A DNA stretch of 64,000 nt from Quercus robur. Taxonomy: Eukaryota > Streptophyta > Magnoliopsida > Fagales > Fagaceae. The translations under genes and the position numbers were made by a program. Shown piece after piece: positions 59,455 to 64,000 of this stretch (position 1 is the first letter of the stretch; every line of letters begins with the position of its first letter). The DNA is taken from positions 9,853,282 through 9,917,281 of the forward strand of contig NC_065535.1 of NCBI RefSeq assembly GCF_932294415.1. The letters run 5' to 3'. Below the pieces are notes generated by a model that saw only the letters and a list, made by a program, of their open reading frames with translations, did not search any database and was not told where the DNA came from.

Positions 59455-59775
59455 TTTATAAGTTTTAAACAGAACCCAAGTCCTGCATGGCTCCTCGGAC
59501 CACAGACTTGGGGAAAATTGTTACTTAAGCCACCTATTTATAGGTTTTAAACAAAACCAAAGTCCTGCATGGCTCCTCGGACCACAGACTTTTGGGGAAG
59601 TTATTACTCATGACAGCTCATAGTTTTAAACAGAACCTAAGTCCTGCATGGCTCCTTGGACCACAGGCTCTAGGGGAAATTATTACTCATGACAAGTCAC
59701 AGTTTTAAGCTGAACCTAAGTCCTGCCTGGCTCCTCGGACCATAGACTTTTGGGGAGATTATTACTTATGATAGA
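59455..59775. repeat. Post-pol tandem repeat, four units of the TCCTCGGAC module
   Basis: Four imperfect units of about 75-85 bp contain AGTTTTAAACAGAACC, AAGTCCTGCATGGCTCCTCG, GACCACAGACTT and GGGGAAATTATTAC. The same core occurs in arrays of the other two elements. In the Tat lineage the region downstream of pol is known to be hypervariable and rich in tandem repeats. Confidence 0.88.
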
Positions 59776-60024
59776 TGGGGAGATCATTATTTAGAGTAAA
59801 TCACTTTTAATACATGCGCACAGTCTAGCATCATCTCGACCCTCAAATGAGCAACCCAAAAACCCATTTTCATTTTTACCGTTTGCCTGTATCTACCTCG
59901 TTATAAAGGTTTAAACGCTATCGACGTACATTTTTAATAAACAAAACGAACATTTCATATTGACATTCCGAGTACATTAAAAAGAGAGTTCCTTACAAAA
60001 GAATGAAAAAACAAGACAACTCTC

Positions 60025-60025
<1 letters not shown>

Positions 60026-60070
<45 letters not shown>
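60026..60070. repeat. Poly(A) run of about 43 bases
   Basis: An uninterrupted A-run lies between the post-pol repeats and the stop codon of the antisense gene. On the antisense transcript it would be a U-run about 30 bases past the stop. Confidence 0.95.
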
Positions 60071-60072
<2 letters not shown>

Positions 60073-60099
60073 ATTCACTAAGGTTGAAAACCTATAAGG

Positions 60100-62558
60100 C
60101 TAAGCTTCAGCGGGAGGATCTTCTTTCTGCTCGGGCTGAGGAGGAGGAGCCTCAACGGTAGAGTCAGTGGCAGGATCCTTAGCCACATCAGGCACAAGTA
60201 CGGCATCAGGCACCGCCAGGTCTTGCTCCGAAGTGACTTGGGCTTCATCAGGGTTAACTCGGATCTCCGGAGGATAGAAGATGCTCTCGGGCAATCTTAG
60301 TGCCGAATCCGCAGGAACTCCTGCAGCGTCGAGAGCATGAGCCCATGAAATGTCGCAGTACTCCCTGCACACCTCAGGGATCTCCTCAGATAACCTGGCC
60401 TCAGTCTCTTCGGCCCCAAGCTGGCGAGCAGCATTCTTCTCGGCCTCCGTGGCCTCTCGGATCAGCTGGACTTCCTCCCTTGCCAGCCTCAGTTCATCCT
60501 CCACCTTTTGCAGGGCAGTCCTCAGATCCTGCACTGCCTGCCTCTCGGTGTTAAGGTTAAGCTGAGGCGTGTACAGTTGTTTGCGTTGGTCCTCCGCCTG
60601 ATCCTCGGCACTCTTTAGGCCGGCCTCTGCACTTTTACGTCGGTTCTCCGAATCCTTGAACTCAGCCGTGAGTTTAGTGTGATCATGCCTAAGGGACCCC
60701 AAGGCTTTCTCCACCTCTGTCCGAGCCTGGGTCTCAGCCTCAGCCAGATTACAGCTACTACGGCAAAACTCCTCGGCCACAAAGACCTGCTGAGTAATCT
60801 GCGGACAAAACAAGAGCGTACTTAAAAGAAAAGTATATAATCTAACGGGAGCAAGTAAATTATCAAAGCAGTAAAAAGATTACTTACCAGCGCGAGATCC
60901 CTCTTAAGGGATAGGAAGAGCTCGGACTGAGTGCACCGCCTGTAAGCCTCCATGTCCCTAGGAAGAAGTAGGGGCTGCTCTAAGGCCTTCGCCACGTACC
61001 CCGCCCGGCCACGATTATACTCTCGGACCGAAGCAGTGTAAGGAATGGCGAGCCCATCCAGCTCCAACTTTGGGTCCCATGGACGAGGGGCAGTGCGCAC
61101 TTCAGCAAGGTTCCCCTCATCCCTGCTGTCCGAGGAGGTGCCCCTTCTGCTCCTTGGCGCCCGTGTAGTTTTCTGCTGCTTGGTCGGCTGGACAGCCACC
61201 TCGCCTTCCTCTGGCATGTCCACCGGCCTCTTCTTCTTCAGGTCCGGGATAACCTTAAGACCAAGGTCCGAGACGCCTTGGGGAACCACAGGGGGAAGGG
61301 TTTTGACCTTTGATGGACTTGGGCCTTTCGATGGCTGAACCTGTGATGACTGACCTTTCCCCCGAGATGTCATCATCTCCCTTAGAGACTTTCCCTTTCC
61401 TGCCATGGGCTCTACCTCTTCGTCTGAGGTATCGTCCGAGTAGATAACAATTGGGGGAACACCAACTGCAGAATGTCGGTCTTGCTCGGCTTCGGGATTG
61501 GAAGGCTCCCCTAAAGGATTTTGCTGAATTTCCTCCTCGAAGTAAAACTCGTCTATTTCTGCCTCAAGAGAAAGACGGGAAGATTCAGTTTCTTCTTCAA
61601 TCAGAGCAGCCGCGCCAGGCTCATTTACCGGAGGAAGCTGCTCCGCTAAGTAAGGATTCCTGACCCCAGGCAGCACTACTGGTGGCAAATCGTGTGGAGC
61701 TAGGAACCCGTCTCGGGAAACGTCAATCCTAGCCAACCTCGGACTGCCTGCCCTTATAGCGTGACCAATTGCTTGGAAAGCCCTGCTCAGAGGTTGATAG
61801 CCCAAAACCAAATGGGCCGCACGCAACTGTCTGTCCTCGGTAACGTAAATCTCCGACCTGAGAAGATAATTCAGTGCTGGCACATTCGTAAGGTCTATCC
61901 GAGGAGCGACGTGAATTTTTTCTGCGAACAACCAAGAAAAGTGAGGTCAGGTCATGAAATTTTCCAATTACAAAGAAAGCAAAAAAATATATATAATAAT
62001 AATCCCTCAACACTAAATCCTTTCCCCAAAAAGGACCAATCCTAAAAGCGCCGCACCTGGTTTTCCTGCCCGAGTTGGACAGTGAATACCGTCGAACCAC
62101 TCCCCAGAAGCAATGAGGAAGTCATCCTTCACGGTCTTATTGGAAACTGGAAGACAAGAGATCAACCTAACGACCTCGTTCCGGGATTTAAGATAATACC
62201 CATCATCCCCAAGGCGATGGCATTCGTACAAATAGGCCACATCATGCCAAGTGAGGTCTAGATTCATCCGCTCGCTTAAGACATCTACACAGCCTAATAT
62301 CTTGAACATATTTGGGGCACACTGATACGGCGTCAACCTATGGTTGAACAGGTATTCCCTTGTGATCCTGCGCATGGGAAGTGTCATCCCTCCCTCTATG
62401 AAAGCAATCATGGGGATAACGACTTCTCCTTCAACTCTATCGGTCAATATTCCTTCAAGAGGACAGTGCCGCAGCCCAACCCTCGGGGGAATGTGGTATT
62501 TAGCCCTAAAGGCTTCCATAGCGGCAGGAGTTTTTACTAATTTTTCGAATCTACCCAT
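60100..62558 (-). CDS. Intact intron-bearing antisense gene of the LTR element (Transposase_28-like)
   Basis: Three exons on the minus strand (62558-62057, 61921-60888, 60798-60100) join through introns of 135 and 89 bp with CCAG|GTGCGG, TTCGCAG|, CTG|GTAAGT and CCGCAG| borders. Phases agree and give 744 residues without a stop. The first ATG downstream of the antisense TATA box in this frame is at 62558. The N-terminal exon (MGRFEKLVKTP, YHIPPRVGLRHCP, TPYQCAPNMFKILG, SGEWFDGIHCP) resembles the Pfam family called putative gypsy type transposon (Transposase_28). Exon 2 is acidic then basic with a KKKRP nuclear-signal-like motif. Exon 3 is a long coiled coil ending in SIFYPPEIRV. The biochemical role is unknown. 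Tat elements are known to carry antisense extra ORFs here. Confidence 0.85.
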
Positions 62559-62823
62559 CTGAACTGAACTGAGGAAATGAAAGTAAAGACTGGAAAGAAA
62601 AGTAGAGTCCGAGGAAGAAATTGAAACGGAGAGAAAGGCGAAATGTACTGGTACCTTCACAAGACGCTCAAGGGGACGCCTAGGAATCTCTCTTGGACGA
62701 GGCGCTTCACAAGAACGGCTACGGCGGCGTAACGGACGCAAGTGTTCGTATATCTCTGGAGTTCTTTGGAGCCTTCTGGGGTTTGTGAAATGCAGATGAA
62801 AAAAGAAACTGAGCCCCGCTGAC

Positions 62824-62835
62824 GTCTTATATAGC
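62824..62835 (-). promoter_or_regulatory. Antisense TATA box of the 53301-63772 element
   Basis: The minus strand reads CTGCTATATAAGACG, about 270 bp upstream of the antisense ATG. It implies a promoter for the antisense gene inside the element, pointing away from the 3' LTR. Confidence 0.6.
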
Positions 62836-63078
62836 AGGGAGGAGAGAGAAAAGATCATCCCTGCCTAAAAATACGAGAAAGAAACGATGGCCGTTCGATT
62901 CACACCAAGCCGTTGGATGAAGGGAACATAACGCCTCCAGAAGTTAATGACCACGTCTCGTAAATTGTGGCGCGTCAAAAGTAACGGTCCGCACGCGCAC
63001 CCCACGATCTCCTTATTTCCCTCCACTCACAAATATCAAAACCCCGCTTTTCTCCTCGGAGGGAGGTTAAAACCGCAG

Positions 63079-63092
63079 TTTTGAGGGGCTAT
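63079..63092 (+). promoter_or_regulatory. Polypurine tract
   Basis: TTTTGAGGGGCTAT directly precedes the 3' LTR and is shared by all three elements. Confidence 0.88.
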
Positions 63093-63772
63093 TGTGGGGC
63101 CCGGCCCAAAAATGATGGGCTATTCCAAGCTCAGGCCCGTCCGAGGAGCGTCCTGTCCAACGAAAAGCCTCATATGAAGCGCTGTTCAACCCCGATAGCG
63201 TCAAGGAAACCTGTCCGAGGAGTAACTCCTCCTCGGACATCACGAAGCCCAGACGAGAAACTCTGCTCAGCCATTTTAGCTCACCTTCCCCAACATAAAA
63301 AACAAATTAAATTCAAAATATCTCACGGAAGGCTACCACCACATTAATTGCGCCCCAACCACCCTCTTGGCCGCATTAATGAGGAAAAGACCCCTGAACA
63401 GTACCGCCTTGGCCTCTGCAACTCACAAAAGGTCTGATGAGGGCGTCTGATGGGACAGGTGCTCAAGTGGATGCTTGGATGACTAACAGGTGTAAGGCTG
63501 GGATGAAAAGGGAAGAAATATATAATGTAATGAAGTCCCTCAAAGGAGGGACGGCAGAATTGTAAGAGGAACAAAAGAAATAAAACCAGACTTGAAGAAT
63601 CCTTCTTTACGTTCTTATTTCTCTCTGCAAACAGTACACTACATGCATCAGATTTGTTAGTTTCACTGAGGCCAAGCTCTTTAACCCATTCTCTACAAGT
63701 ATTTATTGTGGGTTGTGCTTTGGGCCAAGGCCTGATCAACAGAAGTTGGGCCAGGAAAATCGTGCAACCACA
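63093..63772 (+). repeat. 3' LTR of the 53301-63772 element
   Basis: It is the same length as the 5' LTR with three visible substitutions, and is followed by the AAAAG duplication. Confidence 0.95.
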
Positions 63773-63777
63773 AAAAG

Positions 63778-64000
63778 TTATGTTTATAGCATTATAATTA
63801 TAATAAGAAAAGAAAAATTCGAATAAGGAAGAAAAGTATTGTAAATGGTACCATGGATGGGACAAGATCAAAACTACTTGAAATAAATACTATTTAAGAA
63901 TAGTAAAATAGGTGAAAGCCTAATTGTGTGATGGAATTGAGAAGCTTTTTTTTCCATTCTTACTTTTCGGTGTCGAGGCTGTTTCATAATAATGAGAGTG
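63778..64000. other. AT-rich flanking host sequence
   Basis: No feature is recognised in the last 220 bases. Confidence 0.6.

Larger units (their letters stand above)
53301..63772 (+). mobile_element. Complete young Tat-lineage Ty3/gypsy retrotransposon
   Basis: This 10472-bp element has two 680-bp LTRs and a perfect AAAAG target duplication (53296-53300 and 63773-63777). Order: 5' LTR, primer-binding site, gag-protease, in-frame UAG, pol (RT, RNase H, second RNase H, integrase), tandem-repeat block, antisense intron-bearing gene, polypurine tract, 3' LTR. The LTRs differ at only three positions that I can see, so it inserted recently. The second RNase H domain, the absence of a chromodomain and the extra antisense ORF point to the Tat lineage. 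Confidence 0.96.

Noticed and set aside
62559-62858. Upstream extension of the antisense gene to a start at 62858
   Set aside because: The antisense TATA box lies inside this extension and no ATG occurs in frame between it and 62558, so translation from 62858 is unlikely.

Overview
This is a plant nuclear window, from a woody eudicot; a Fagales tree such as an oak or its relatives is my best guess, from general resemblance of the repeats only. The evidence for a plant is interrupted genes with GT-AG introns, plant-specific families (PPR protein, Tubby-like F-box protein, CBSX protein, pectinesterase) and a repeat landscape dominated by Ty3/gypsy elements of the Tat type, solo LTRs, hAT-like elements and tRNA-derived SINEs.

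Layout: 1-5862 is a repeat-rich, apparently giant LTR read on the minus strand and cut by the window edge. 5866-7480 is a tandem duplication of about 410 bp, one copy carrying a solo LTR (6430-7206), followed by a SINE (7497-7589). 8480-18209 is the gene island: a mitochondrial PPR protein on plus (NFD5-like), a CBSX3-like two-CBS-domain protein on minus in convergent orientation, and a Tubby-like F-box protein on minus, with a decayed Tubby fragment between the last two. 18210-31599 is gene-poor and AT-rich, with a complete non-autonomous hAT element (21144-22122, 8-bp target duplication), two solo LTRs and simple repeats. 31600-33854 is a four-exon pectinesterase. 33855-42130 holds MITEs, a minisatellite and a second tandem duplication, one copy of which received a non-autonomous LTR element (37219-42035). 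42767-45072 is a small four-exon gene of unknown function with a SINE in its last intron. 46514-52689 is a gene-less LTR element packed with tandem arrays. 53301-63772 is a young, complete LTR retrotransposon.

The three LTR elements share the same primer-binding site, the same polypurine tract, a related tandem-repeat module rich in a TCCTCGGAC motif, and an antisense promoter next to the 3' LTR. The young element encodes gag-protease and pol (RT, two RNase H domains, integrase) in one reading frame separated by a single UAG codon. Its next six bases, CAACCA, match the tobamovirus-type readthrough consensus CARYYA. On the opposite strand, between pol and the 3' LTR, it carries a complete gene that I could splice by eye from three exons with consensus introns (744 codons and a stop). 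The 37219 element retains a broken copy of this antisense gene, with introns at equivalent places, although it has lost gag-pol. The readthrough junction and the intron-bearing antisense gene are the most interesting features here. Antisense extra ORFs are known in Tat-lineage elements, so the class is not new, but the spliced structure and its retention in a non-autonomous relative deserve checking.
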